Assembly: GCA_004525335.1 (NCBI GenBank)
Contig: SPCL01000006.1
Location: 1-26,594 of the forward strand
Direction: 5' to 3'
Length of the DNA: 26,594 bases
From: Thermodesulfobacteriales bacterium
GTDB taxonomy: Bacteria; Desulfobacterota_D; UBA1144; Nemesobacterales; UBA2774
Part shown: positions 8,068-15,368 of the stretch, in pieces
Position numbering within the stretch: the first letter of the stretch is position 1
Layout of the letters: the number at the start of each line of letters is the position of its first letter
Notes under the pieces: model-generated
What the model was told of the DNA's origin: nothing
Database searches by the model: none
The model's input: only the letters and a program-made list of their open reading frames with translations
Made by a program: the position numbers and the translations under genes

Positions 8068-9666
8068 TCAAATACTTAATGCAGGTACCTTCTTTTCTTC
8101 ATATATATAATTCGTAATAACTCTTGCCACTACAACGTTGCTAAACACGGTTGAGATAATACCGATTGATAGAGTTGCAGCGAATCCTTTTATTGGTCCG
8201 GTACCAAACCAAAACAGTATTAATGCTGTAATAAGCGTCGTCATATTGGCATCGAGTACTGTCCGTAATGATCTCCCATACCCAGCGTCAATCGCTGCAA
8301 GGGGAGATTTCCCGGTTCTGAGCTCTTCTTTAATTCTCTCAAATATGATTATGTTCCCGTCTACAGCCATACCCAGTGTAAGCACAAGTCCTGCAATACC
8401 GGGCAACGTTAAAGTGACACCGAAGGCTGAGAGGAATCCCATAATAAAGAGCATGTTCAAAACTAGCGCTGCATCCGCTACAAGGCCTTGAAGTCTGTAG
8501 AAAAACGCCATAAAGATTATGACTAAAATACCGCTTATCATCATAGAGAGCTTTCCCTTATCTACAGACTCTTTTCCAAGAGAGGGACCCACGGTTCTTT
8601 CCTGTTCGATTTCTACTGGAACCGGAAGCGCACCGGAGCGGAGAACTAGGGCTAAATCCTTTGCTTCATCAGTTGTAAAGTCTCCGGTAATCCTACCTTG
8701 AGAAGTTATTCGCTCCTGAATTGTGGGGGCTGATTTTATAGTTCCATCAAGAACGATTGCAAGTCTTTGGCCAATATTTTCTTCAGTGAGAACACCAAAC
8801 TTACTTGCACCCTCGCCTTTGAATGAAAAACTTACCGCAGGCTTACCGAACTCATCAAAAGTTATTCTGGCCCCGGAAAGTGATTCACCCGTAACCTGGG
8901 AACCAGCTGAGGCTATGAAAAACTTTTCATTTTCGGCTCCGGTATTTCCCGGTATTAGCATTAAGTTCTTATCTTCTAGTTCTTCAGGGGTCGCAACACC
9001 AAGCCCTGCTAAGACGGTTTCTTCAGTAGCTCCGGCGTTACTGACAATTTTAAACTCTAATACTGCGGAGCGCTTAATGATATCAATAATACGTTGTCTG
9101 TCTTTTTCAGATGCACCCGGGACCTGAATTATGATTCTATTGTCCCCTGCCTTTTGTATTGAAGGTTCAATAAGGCCTAATTCTGCAACACGATTTTCTA
9201 TGACTTGCTTAACCTGATCAATCGCTCTTTCTTCAACCTCCGAGACATATGCATTTTTTAGAACAAAATTGAGAGATAAGTTATCTTCCCCAATATCGGA
9301 TATTTCGTTGAAGTTTGTTTCCGCCACACTTTTTGCTTTATCTAAATCAGCTTTAGAGAAAAACTGTAGGGTTAGAGAGTCATCTGTTTCAGTAGAGCCT
9401 TTAATTAATACTTTATCGTCTTTTAATTCCTGATTCATGAAATCTTTAATACTGTCTAACTCTTGCTCAACTCCTTTTTCGGAATCTACTCCGATAAGAA
9501 GAAAAATTCCGCCCTTAAGATCAAGCCCTAATCTAATACCCCTATCTGGAAACAACTTTCCCCACCAGCTAGGAACACTATCGCCCAAAAAAGTAGGAGC
9601 CATAAGTAATAAAGATAAAACCGTAACTATAAGGATTGTTAAAATCCATCCTCTGGAAGCTCTCAT
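8068..9666 (-). CDS. secD: Protein translocase subunit SecD
   Basis: Larger subunit of SecDF. The 532-residue protein has one N-terminal helix, the GIRLGLDLKGGIFLLIGVD motif just after it, a large periplasmic region (about 60-370) including VIENRVAELGLIEPSIQ and IIIQVPGA, and five C-terminal helices with GLVLTLGMAVDGNIIIFERI. Asp in the AVDGNIIIFERIKEEL helix is the family's proton-path residue. The ATG at 9664-9666 has GGAGG about 12 nt upstream. It begins 3 nt after the yajC stop, so yajC-secD-secF is one transcription unit. SecD and SecF are separate proteins here, not the fused form. Confidence 0.97.
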   Translation of the reverse strand: MRASRGWILTILIVTVLSLLLMAPTFLGDSVPSWWGKLFPDRGIRLGLDLKGGIFLLIGVDSEKGVEQELDSIKDFMNQELKDDKVLIKGSTETDDSLTLQFFSKADLDKAKSVAETNFNEISDIGEDNLSLNFVLKNAYVSEVEERAIDQVKQVIENRVAELGLIEPSIQKAGDNRIIIQVPGASEKDRQRIIDIIKRSAVLEFKIVSNAGATEETVLAGLGVATPEELEDKNLMLIPGNTGAENEKFFIASAGSQVTGESLSGARITFDEFGKPAVSFSFKGEGASKFGVLTEENIGQRLAIVLDGTIKSAPTIQERITSQGRITGDFTTDEAKDLALVLRSGALPVPVEIEQERTVGPSLGKESVDKGKLSMMISGILVIIFMAFFYRLQGLVADAALVLNMLFIMGFLSAFGVTLTLPGIAGLVLTLGMAVDGNIIIFERIKEELRTGKSPLAAIDAGYGRSLRTVLDANMTTLITALILFWFGTGPIKGFAATLSIGIISTVFSNVVVARVITNYIYEEKKVPALSI

Positions 9667-9669
9667 TTT

Positions 9670-10047
9670 TTAGTTTTTTCCTCCTTTAGGTTCTGGTGCA
9701 GAAGGTTGGAGACCCGCAATTCCGGATCGGTTTATGCGTATGCTAAGTCCCTTTGCAACTTCAAGTGTAATAATATCATCCTCGGAAACATTAATAATCT
9801 TTCCGTAAATACCACCTGAAGTGATTATATCGTCGCCGCGTTTAATCTCACTCAACATTTTCTTTCTGTCCTTACCCTGTTTTTGCTGCGGTCTTAGGAT
9901 TAGAAAATAAAAAACAACAAAGATAAGAATGAAAGGAAGAAATGCCAAAGGAGAACTTCCCCCTCCTTCACCTCCTGGAGATACACATCCGGCTATTGAA
10001 AAAAAAGCAACCACTAAAGTTGCAATAATATGTTTATTATTTATCAA
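9670..10047 (-). CDS. yajC: YajC, preprotein translocase accessory subunit, with a predicted lipobox
   Basis: Small membrane protein associated with SecDF. The core is typical: one membrane helix (about 33-51) running into FLILRPQQKQGKDRKKM, then the cytoplasmic domain with DDIITSGGIYGKI. Unusually the N-terminus has its own hydrophobic stretch ending in FSIAGC, with Cys21 fitting a lipoprotein signal (I-A-G-C), followed by a Gly/Ser-rich linker. If cleaved there, the protein would be N-terminally lipidated. The start is TTG at 10045-10047; it overlaps the tgt stop (TTGA), and AAGGAG lies about 10 nt upstream within tgt, implying translational coupling. Confidence 0.93.
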   Translation of the reverse strand: MINNKHIIATLVVAFFSIAGCVSPGGEGGGSSPLAFLPFILIFVVFYFLILRPQQKQGKDRKKMLSEIKRGDDIITSGGIYGKIINVSEDDIITLEVAKGLSIRINRSGIAGLQPSAPEPKGGKN

Positions 10048-11159
10048 TTCTCTCTTTCTCCTTCAATGGATTGTACCCTAGATATATAATTTGGAAAATC
10101 ACAGCTTTTAATACTACCACGAATTCCTCTCATAAGCTCCGCATAATAATACAAATTGTGAATTGTTAGTAATCGCAAAACCAGGGTTTCTTTTGCAATG
10201 TATAAGTGCCTTAAGTAAGCCCTTGAAAAAGTCCGGCAAGTATAACACTCACAACCCTCGTCAATCGGCCTCTCATCTTCGGCAAATTGCGCATTTTTTA
10301 TAACCAGTTTTCCGCGACTTGTAAAGAGAGTACCGTTACGGGCGTTACGAGTGGGAATTACACAGTCAAAAAGGTCGACCCCCATAGATACAGCAGTTAC
10401 AATGTCTTCAGGCTTTCCGAGGCCCATTAAATATCTGGGTTTATCAAGCGGCAGTATACCGAGAGTATGCTCTGTAATTTCATAAGTTTTTTGAGATTCC
10501 TCTCCTATTCCAAGCCCTCCCACTGCATATCCTTCAAAACCAATATCTATCAAATCATGGGCAGATCTTTCTCTGAGTTCCTTAAATACACCGCCCTGTA
10601 CAATTCCAAAGAGCGCATTGTCGGTACGTTTTTTTGATTCCTTGCACAGCCTTGCCCAGCGGCTTGTTAGATCAACGGATTTCCTCATATATTCATAAGT
10701 CGATGGATACGGTGGGCACTCATCTAAACACATCATTATATCAACACCTAGAGCTTCTTGTATTTCAATACATTTCTCAGGCGTAAACATGTGCTCACTA
10801 CCATCTAAATGAGATCTAAATAGAATACCGTCATCTTTAATTTTTCTAGTTTTAGAGAGGCTTAAAACTTGATAACCGCCACTGTCAGTTGTTATGGATT
10901 TGTTCCAAGACATGAACTTATGAAGCCCGCCGAGCTTTTCAACTGTTTTGTGTCCGGGACGTAAATACAAATGGTAAGCATTAGAAATTACCATTTGAAA
11001 TCCCAAATCTAGTATCTCCTGAGGACTAAGGCTTTTGACCGTAGCCTGAGTTGCTACGGGCATAAAAGCAGGTGTATCAACTACACCGTGGGCAGTAGTC
11101 ATTTGACCCAATCTTGCTTTGGTCGATTCATCTTTTTTATGGATTTCAAATGTAAACAT
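10044..11159 (-). CDS. tgt: tRNA-guanine transglycosylase
   Basis: Exchanges guanine-34 for preQ1 in tRNAs with GUN anticodons, a step in queuosine formation. The 371-residue TIM-barrel protein shows the general-base Asp in TDSGGYQ (D92), GIVQGG (185-190), the nucleophile Asp in DLFDCVIPTRNARNG (D265) and the zinc site C303, C305, C308 with H334 in TIHN, spaced as in the characterised Zymomonas enzyme. The ATG start gives the usual MFTFEI N-terminus, though no good ribosome-binding site is visible. The tgt-yajC-secD-secF order is classical; queA, often upstream, is replaced by dapB, 54 nt away. Confidence 0.97.
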   Translation of the reverse strand: MFTFEIHKKDESTKARLGQMTTAHGVVDTPAFMPVATQATVKSLSPQEILDLGFQMVISNAYHLYLRPGHKTVEKLGGLHKFMSWNKSITTDSGGYQVLSLSKTRKIKDDGILFRSHLDGSEHMFTPEKCIEIQEALGVDIMMCLDECPPYPSTYEYMRKSVDLTSRWARLCKESKKRTDNALFGIVQGGVFKELRERSAHDLIDIGFEGYAVGGLGIGEESQKTYEITEHTLGILPLDKPRYLMGLGKPEDIVTAVSMGVDLFDCVIPTRNARNGTLFTSRGKLVIKNAQFAEDERPIDEGCECYTCRTFSRAYLRHLYIAKETLVLRLLTIHNLYYYAELMRGIRGSIKSCDFPNYISRVQSIEGEREN

Positions 11160-11213
11160 AATTATAAGTAGTCGTGGAATGTAGAAATAAGGATGGAAAA
11201 AATTATTATGACT

Positions 11214-12014
11214 TTATATCCCAAGCACTTCCTTCATTGTATACATACCGGCCTGTTTCCCCGGAACCCACTTTACAGCCCTTACAACTCCTTTGGCAAA
11301 ATTATCTCGGCTCATCGCTCGGTGAGTTAATTCTATTCTCTCCCCTGCGCCGCAGAACATAACAGTATGCTCTCCCACAATATCACCTGCTCTGATAGTC
11401 TGCATACCGATTTCCTTTTCTTTCCTCTCCCCTATAGCTCCGTGCCTCTCAAATCTGGCAACAGAGTTAAAATCTCGAGCTAGGCCTTGTGCCGCCGCTT
11501 CTCCTAGTCTAAGTGCTGTTCCGCTTGGGGCGTCTACTTTGTGCTTATGGTGCGCCTCTATTATTTCAATATCAAAATCATCGCCTAGTATTTCAGCTAA
11601 TTTCTTAGTTGCCTCAAACATTACATTTACACCTATGCTCATATTTGGGGAAAAAACACATGGAAAGTTCTCGGCCAATTTAGAAAGCTCATTCTTCTCT
11701 TCCTCGCTGAATCCTGTAGTACCGATGACCATGGCTTTTCCATTTGATGAAGCATAGCGGGCATTGTTTAAGGTTGATGAGGGCGCTGTAAAATCTACAA
11801 TAACATCAGCGTCGGATGAAGCATCTTCAATTCTGCTGGTTAAAGTAACGCCTATTTCCGCCTCTCCAGAAACAAGACCAATATCGTTACCCATTTCGGG
11901 ATGATTTCCTATCTCAGTAGCGCCGACAATTTGTATATCATTTTCGGCATTTAGAAGGTGAAATATACTGCGGCCCATCCTTCCAGCGACACCCATAATA
12001 GAAACTTTTATCAT
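11214..12014 (-). CDS. dapB: 4-hydroxy-tetrahydrodipicolinate reductase
   Basis: NAD(P)H-dependent reductase of the diaminopimelate/lysine pathway, needed for cell-wall DAP. At 266 residues it has the nucleotide-binding GVAGRMGR (8-15), VDFTAPS (73-79), VIGTTGFS (96-103) and the catalytic/substrate loop EAHHKHKVDAPSGTA, where His155 and Lys159 correspond to the catalytic pair of E. coli DapB. The start ATG at 12012-12014 lies 3 nt after the stop of the upstream lipoprotein gene. dapA and dapL/D are not adjacent. Confidence 0.97.
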   Translation of the reverse strand: MIKVSIMGVAGRMGRSIFHLLNAENDIQIVGATEIGNHPEMGNDIGLVSGEAEIGVTLTSRIEDASSDADVIVDFTAPSSTLNNARYASSNGKAMVIGTTGFSEEEKNELSKLAENFPCVFSPNMSIGVNVMFEATKKLAEILGDDFDIEIIEAHHKHKVDAPSGTALRLGEAAAQGLARDFNSVARFERHGAIGERKEKEIGMQTIRAGDIVGEHTVMFCGAGERIELTHRAMSRDNFAKGVVRAVKWVPGKQAGMYTMKEVLGI

Positions 12015-12017
12015 AAT

Positions 12018-12515
12018 TTAGTCTGCAATCTCAATTTCAGGAACTTCTTCTATACAGTTTTCAACACAATCCCCACCTGTTACTTTCCATTTTTTATCAA
12101 ATAATCCTAAAGTGTATTTGCTCTTTTGCTTAAGATGAATTAATTGACCCGTTGTACGAGACTTAAGGGTAGAATCGAGCTCAACTATAACGCTAGAGCT
12201 TAGCTCATAAATTTGAGTCCCTAATATATTGTAGCTATTAATTGTTATCTGGTTTTCTTTAAATACATTTCTCATTTGAATTACATAACCATCTTTATCT
12301 GAATTCGGAACATAGGAGTAATCATAAGCTTTCTCAAAATTCTCATCTTTAAGAGCTTTTAAGAATGAATCCACAACCTGTGTCGGTGAAGGTTTATATC
12401 TAGGCCTTTCCGGATTAGTGTCTTCAATAACTTTATCAGAGCATGAAGTAAGAGCAATTGTAAAAATCAAAGCCAATAAAGTGTATAAATGTTTCTTCTT
12501 CATATAGTTTTCCAT
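12018..12515 (-). CDS. Small lipoprotein with an NTF2-like (DUF4878-type) domain
   Basis: Function unknown. The N-terminus has a lipoprotein signal ending in IALTSC (Cys25) with Ser at +2, so outer-membrane sorting is plausible in a diderm. The rest, from PSPTQVVDSFLKALKDENFE onward, has the layout of a cystatin/NTF2-like fold: an amphipathic helix, an EKAYDY segment and alternating strands ending in KWKVTGGDC. Two starts are possible: the ATG at 12515, about 7 nt after a TATACT box and with no ribosome-binding site, or the in-frame ATG at 12503, which gives the better signal peptide MKKKHLYTLL and has GGAA upstream. It is the first gene of the long minus-strand block, 3 nt before dapB. Confidence 0.75.
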   Translation of the reverse strand: MENYMKKKHLYTLLALIFTIALTSCSDKVIEDTNPERPRYKPSPTQVVDSFLKALKDENFEKAYDYSYVPNSDKDGYVIQMRNVFKENQITINSYNILGTQIYELSSSVIVELDSTLKSRTTGQLIHLKQKSKYTLGLFDKKWKVTGGDCVENCIEEVPEIEIAD

Positions 12516-12522
12516 TAGCTAA

Positions 12523-12528
12523 AGTATA
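12523..12528 (-). promoter_or_regulatory. Candidate -10 box of the lipoprotein-dapB-tgt-sec operon
   Basis: TATACT on the minus strand, with a weak TGAGCA 17 nt upstream. The predicted transcription start falls at or within a few bases of the ATG at 12515, so either that ATG is read leaderless or the ATG at 12503 is used with a very short leader. Confidence 0.4.
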
Positions 12529-12649
12529 ACGGGCTATAGAATAATTGCTCAGAACTATAATTCAAGATAATTTTAGACATCACCACTCTTAATCAAATCG
12601 TTATTGGTATAACGTTTTCTTATAATATTATATACATAGTTATCACTAA

Positions 12650-12934
12650 TTACTTCTGAGAATACTTGTGAACTGCGAAAACTATTAACAAAATGATTCT
12701 AAGTCCACATACGAAAAGTAGGATATTTGGTGTAATTTGCTCATTTAGATAAAGATTAAAAGTTATTGTGTATTGAATGTATGTGATTAAATCTAGCGCA
12801 ATAATTCCCAAAATATATTTCTTGTCTCTTGCCAGCAGTATAAGAAACGGGCTAACCCAGAGAATCCACTGTAAGGAATTAATCTTGGCAAACAAAATAA
12901 AAACTAAAACAGATAAAGCGGATCGTTTTACCAC
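12650..12934 (-). pseudogene. Small multi-helix membrane ORF, possible C-terminal remnant of a GT-C/DUF2029-type glycosyltransferase
   Basis: 94 residues, GTG start at 12932-12934, no ribosome-binding site and an in-frame TAA four codons upstream. Three hydrophobic segments are visible. The first contains FAKINSLQWILWVSPFLILL, reminiscent of the late K-x-x-SPQYLLW-x-x-P segment of polyprenol-dependent glycosyltransferases; the resemblance is from memory and weak. There is no catalytic N-terminal part here, and the gene upstream faces the other way. It may be a decayed fragment or a genuine small membrane protein. Confidence 0.35.
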
Positions 12935-12999
12935 TTTGGATTTTTAACCACAAATAACTTAGACTTGTTATTATTTATTATATTCGGATCCCTTAAATT

Positions 13000-13536
13000 A
13001 TGAGCCATCTAAACGAACCAAACAAAGTGAAACTATTTATGGGTCTTATTTATCAACCCGATTCTGCGATGAAGGAATTAACCCTAAAGCTGGAAGGAAA
13101 ATTGAGCAAGATAGATTTTTTAAGTGAAGAGATTGCTTTTGACCATAGCAAATATTATGAAAAGGAAATGGGTGAAGGACTTCTTAGAAAACTAATCACA
13201 TTTGAAAAGCTCATAAGAAGAACTGATATTGTTGAAATCAAAACATTTACAAATAAATTGGAAGAGGTATTTTCATATGAAGAAAATAGGACTATTAACA
13301 TAGACCCTGGCTATATAGCACAAGAACATTTGATTCTATCTACAGGCAAAGGCTACTCTCACAGACCGTATCTAGGTAGCGGGGTATATGCGGACTTAAC
13401 GCTTATATATAAAGCTAACGAATATAGAACTTTAGAGTGGACTTATCCTGATTATGGAAACGAAGAAATAAGAGTGCTATTTAAGAGTTTGAGAAAACAA
13501 TATATAAAGCAGTTAGACGAGGAATCAGACATATGA
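13000..13536 (+). CDS. DUF4416-family protein
   Basis: 178 residues, soluble, function unknown. The DUF4416 pattern is clear: KLFMGLIYQ at the N-terminus, KIDFLSEEIAFDHSKYYEKEMG (in part), LEEVFSYEENRTINIDPGYI, the SHRPYLGSGVYADLTLIY segment and WTYPDYG near the end. The conserved Asp, His and Tyr in those stretches suggest a binding or catalytic pocket, but no activity is known to me. Its stop overlaps the yicC start in ATGA (13533-13536), so the two proteins are translationally coupled. A weak GGAT lies about 9 nt before the ATG. Confidence 0.88.
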   Translation: MSHLNEPNKVKLFMGLIYQPDSAMKELTLKLEGKLSKIDFLSEEIAFDHSKYYEKEMGEGLLRKLITFEKLIRRTDIVEIKTFTNKLEEVFSYEENRTINIDPGYIAQEHLILSTGKGYSHRPYLGSGVYADLTLIYKANEYRTLEWTYPDYGNEEIRVLFKSLRKQYIKQLDEESDI

Positions 13537-14402
13537 AAAGTATGACGGGATACGGAAAAAGCGAGATAAAGACTAAGTACGGGAAACTAGTTGTTGAGAC
13601 AAGATCTGAGAATCACAGATTCCTTGATATAAAATTTCAACTCCCCGAGTCAACACTTTCTATCGAGAATCAGCTCTCAGAAGCAGTCAAAAATTTAATC
13701 TTACGAGGCAAAGTAAGGGTAACGGTGACTCTGGAATCATTAAGAAGTAACTCCTTCTTACTTAATATCGATCTTGCCAAGAAAACTAAAACTAACATAG
13801 ACCAGCTAAAAAAAGAACTGGGTATTAAGGAAGAGACTAGGCTCGAGCATTTTCTAATGATTAGAGAAATCTTTACGGGAGAGACAAAACAAACGCTTAG
13901 CAAAAATGAAACTGCAGAGATCACAAAAACGGTGCTTGAAGCAATTAAGAAGCTAGATCAATCTAGAGCCTCAGAAGGCAAGAAACTGGAAAAGGATATT
14001 AAGCTAAGACTCAAAATGATTGATAAGCTCACTGCAACAATCAAGTCCAAGAGAAAAGATTTTATAAAGAACACATCTATAAAACTTAAGGAAAGAATAG
14101 AGAAGTTGCTTGAGGATACAAAGATTGACGAGGAAAGATTGTATCAAGAAACGGCTTACCTGGCTGAACGAAGCGATATCACAGAGGAGCTTGTGAGGCT
14201 TCAAGCTCATATCAGCAAATTCAGAGAGACAAGCAATAAAAAAGGGTCCATAGGTAAAGAGTTAGACTTTTTGCTACAGGAAATGAACCGTGAAGCAGGG
14301 ACAATATCTGCAAAGTCTAAGGACGCCGAAATATCACATTGCATAATAGACTTAAGATCAGAGATGGAAAAGATTAGAGAGCAAGTACAGAACATTGAGT
14401 AA
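13533..14402 (+). CDS. yicC: YicC-family endoribonuclease
   Basis: YicC proteins are endoribonucleases implicated in small-RNA turnover in E. coli. The 289-residue length equals the family norm. The N-terminus MKSMTGYGKSE is the hallmark; the N-terminal domain continues with VETRSENHRFLDIKFQLPE, and the C-terminal DUF1732 half ends in LDFLLQEMNREAGTISAKS followed by KDAEISHCIIDLRSEMEKIREQVQNIE-like helix (shown here only in outline). A long charged helical section lies between. The start overlaps the DUF4416 stop by ATGA. gmk and rpoZ, frequent downstream neighbours elsewhere, are absent; sucD follows from its own promoter. Confidence 0.93.
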   Translation: MKSMTGYGKSEIKTKYGKLVVETRSENHRFLDIKFQLPESTLSIENQLSEAVKNLILRGKVRVTVTLESLRSNSFLLNIDLAKKTKTNIDQLKKELGIKEETRLEHFLMIREIFTGETKQTLSKNETAEITKTVLEAIKKLDQSRASEGKKLEKDIKLRLKMIDKLTATIKSKRKDFIKNTSIKLKERIEKLLEDTKIDEERLYQETAYLAERSDITEELVRLQAHISKFRETSNKKGSIGKELDFLLQEMNREAGTISAKSKDAEISHCIIDLRSEMEKIREQVQNIE

Positions 14403-14412
14403 ATATGTTTGG

Positions 14413-14441
14413 TTGAAACCGGGAAAACACTGTGTTATGAT
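14413..14441 (+). promoter_or_regulatory. sigma70-type promoter of sucD
   Basis: TTGAAA (14413-14418), a 17-nt spacer and TATGAT (14436-14441), each hexamer matching consensus at five of six positions. Transcription would begin near 14448, giving a leader of about 50 nt before the sucD ATG. It starts 10 nt after the yicC stop. Confidence 0.7.
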
Positions 14442-14453
14442 TCCACGGTTTCA
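14414..14453 (+). promoter_or_regulatory. Inverted repeat overlapping the sucD promoter, possible operator
   Basis: TGAAACCGGGAA (14414-14425) and TTCCACGGTTTCA (14441-14453) are inverted copies with one bulged base. The outer 8-bp arms TGAAACCG and CGGTTTCA are exact, and their centres are 32 bp apart, about three helical turns. One arm covers the -35 box and the other the predicted start site. No T-run follows, so a terminator is unlikely. Confidence 0.45.
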
Positions 14454-14480
14454 TTGACGTATTAAACTTGTAGATTACAC

Positions 14481-14487
14481 AAAGGAG
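14481..14487 (+). promoter_or_regulatory. Ribosome-binding site of sucD
   Basis: AAAGGAG with a 10-nt spacer to the ATG at 14498. It fixes the sucD start. Confidence 0.7.
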
Positions 14488-14497
14488 TCTTAAAATA

Positions 14498-15367
14498 ATG
14501 AGCATCTTAGTAAATAAAGATAGTAAAGTCATCGTTCAGGGAATAACCGGGAGCGCAGGTTTGTTTCATGCTACACAGTGCCGCGAATACGGCACTAATG
14601 TTGTTGGCGGTGTAACACCTGGAAAGGGCGGAACTGAGGTAGATGGATTTCCTGTTTTTGATACCGTAGAAGATGCGAGAAGAATAACCGGGGCTAATAC
14701 ATCACTTATATTTGTACCGGCTGCATTTGCAATGGACTCCATGATTGAAGCTATAGATGCAGGAGTAGAACTTGTTATATGTGTTACAGAGGGAGTTCCT
14801 ACTCTGGACATGGTTAAAGTAAAAAAATATATGGAAGGAAAGAACGTAAGGCTAATCGGACCAAACTGCCCTGGAGTAATGACTCCTGGCGAGGCAAAAG
14901 TAGGAATCATGCCCGGCTACATACATACGCCCGGAAGAATTGGAATTATATCAAGAAGCGGAACACTAACATATGAAGCTGTCTGGCAGTTATCTGAGCT
15001 TGGCATAGGACAATCAACTTCTGTAGGTATTGGCGGAGACCCAATTATCGGCTCTACTTTCATAGATATATTGGAGCTGTTTAACCAAGATGACGATACA
15101 GACGCAATTATTATGATTGGTGAAATCGGCGGAAGCGCTGAGGAAGAAGCTGCTGAGTACATCAAACAAAATATAGATAAACCGGTTGTCGCTTTCATCG
15201 CTGGTTCTACAGCGCCAAAAGGGAAAAGAATGGGCCATGCAGGCGCTATAATCTCAGGTAGCTCAGGGAGCGCTAAAGACAAAGTAGCAGCGCTTGAGAA
15301 CGCCGGTGTCAGGGTTTGCCCAAGCCCGGCTGAAATGGGTGAGACTCTTAAAGAAGCAATCTTATAA
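14498..15367 (+). CDS. sucD: Succinyl-CoA synthetase alpha subunit
   Basis: ADP/GDP-forming succinate-CoA ligase alpha subunit, the TCA-cycle step making ATP or GTP from succinyl-CoA. At 289 residues it has the CoA-binding Rossmann domain (VIVQGITGSAG, 12-21; GGVTPGKGG), IGPNCPGVMTPGE (120-132) and the phosphorylated His in KRMGHAGAIISG (His247). Strong ribosome-binding site and own promoter. The beta subunit sucC, normally immediately upstream, is not in the window. The 3' end meets the convergent epimerase gene with one base between the stop codons. Confidence 0.97.
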   Translation: MSILVNKDSKVIVQGITGSAGLFHATQCREYGTNVVGGVTPGKGGTEVDGFPVFDTVEDARRITGANTSLIFVPAAFAMDSMIEAIDAGVELVICVTEGVPTLDMVKVKKYMEGKNVRLIGPNCPGVMTPGEAKVGIMPGYIHTPGRIGIISRSGTLTYEAVWQLSELGIGQSTSVGIGGDPIIGSTFIDILELFNQDDDTDAIIMIGEIGGSAEEEAAEYIKQNIDKPVVAFIAGSTAPKGKRMGHAGAIISGSSGSAKDKVAALENAGVRVCPSPAEMGETLKEAIL

Positions 15368-15368
15368 G

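Noticed and set aside
8723..9127. 134-codon open frame on the plus strand
   Set aside because: Antisense to secD, Ser/Ala/Pro-rich, with no ribosome-binding site.
14414..14453. Terminator for yicC
   Set aside because: The stem is interrupted and no T-run follows; the region reads better as a promoter with an operator-like repeat.
14566..15282. Two long open frames on the minus strand
   Set aside because: Antisense to sucD, whose conserved motifs are unambiguous.
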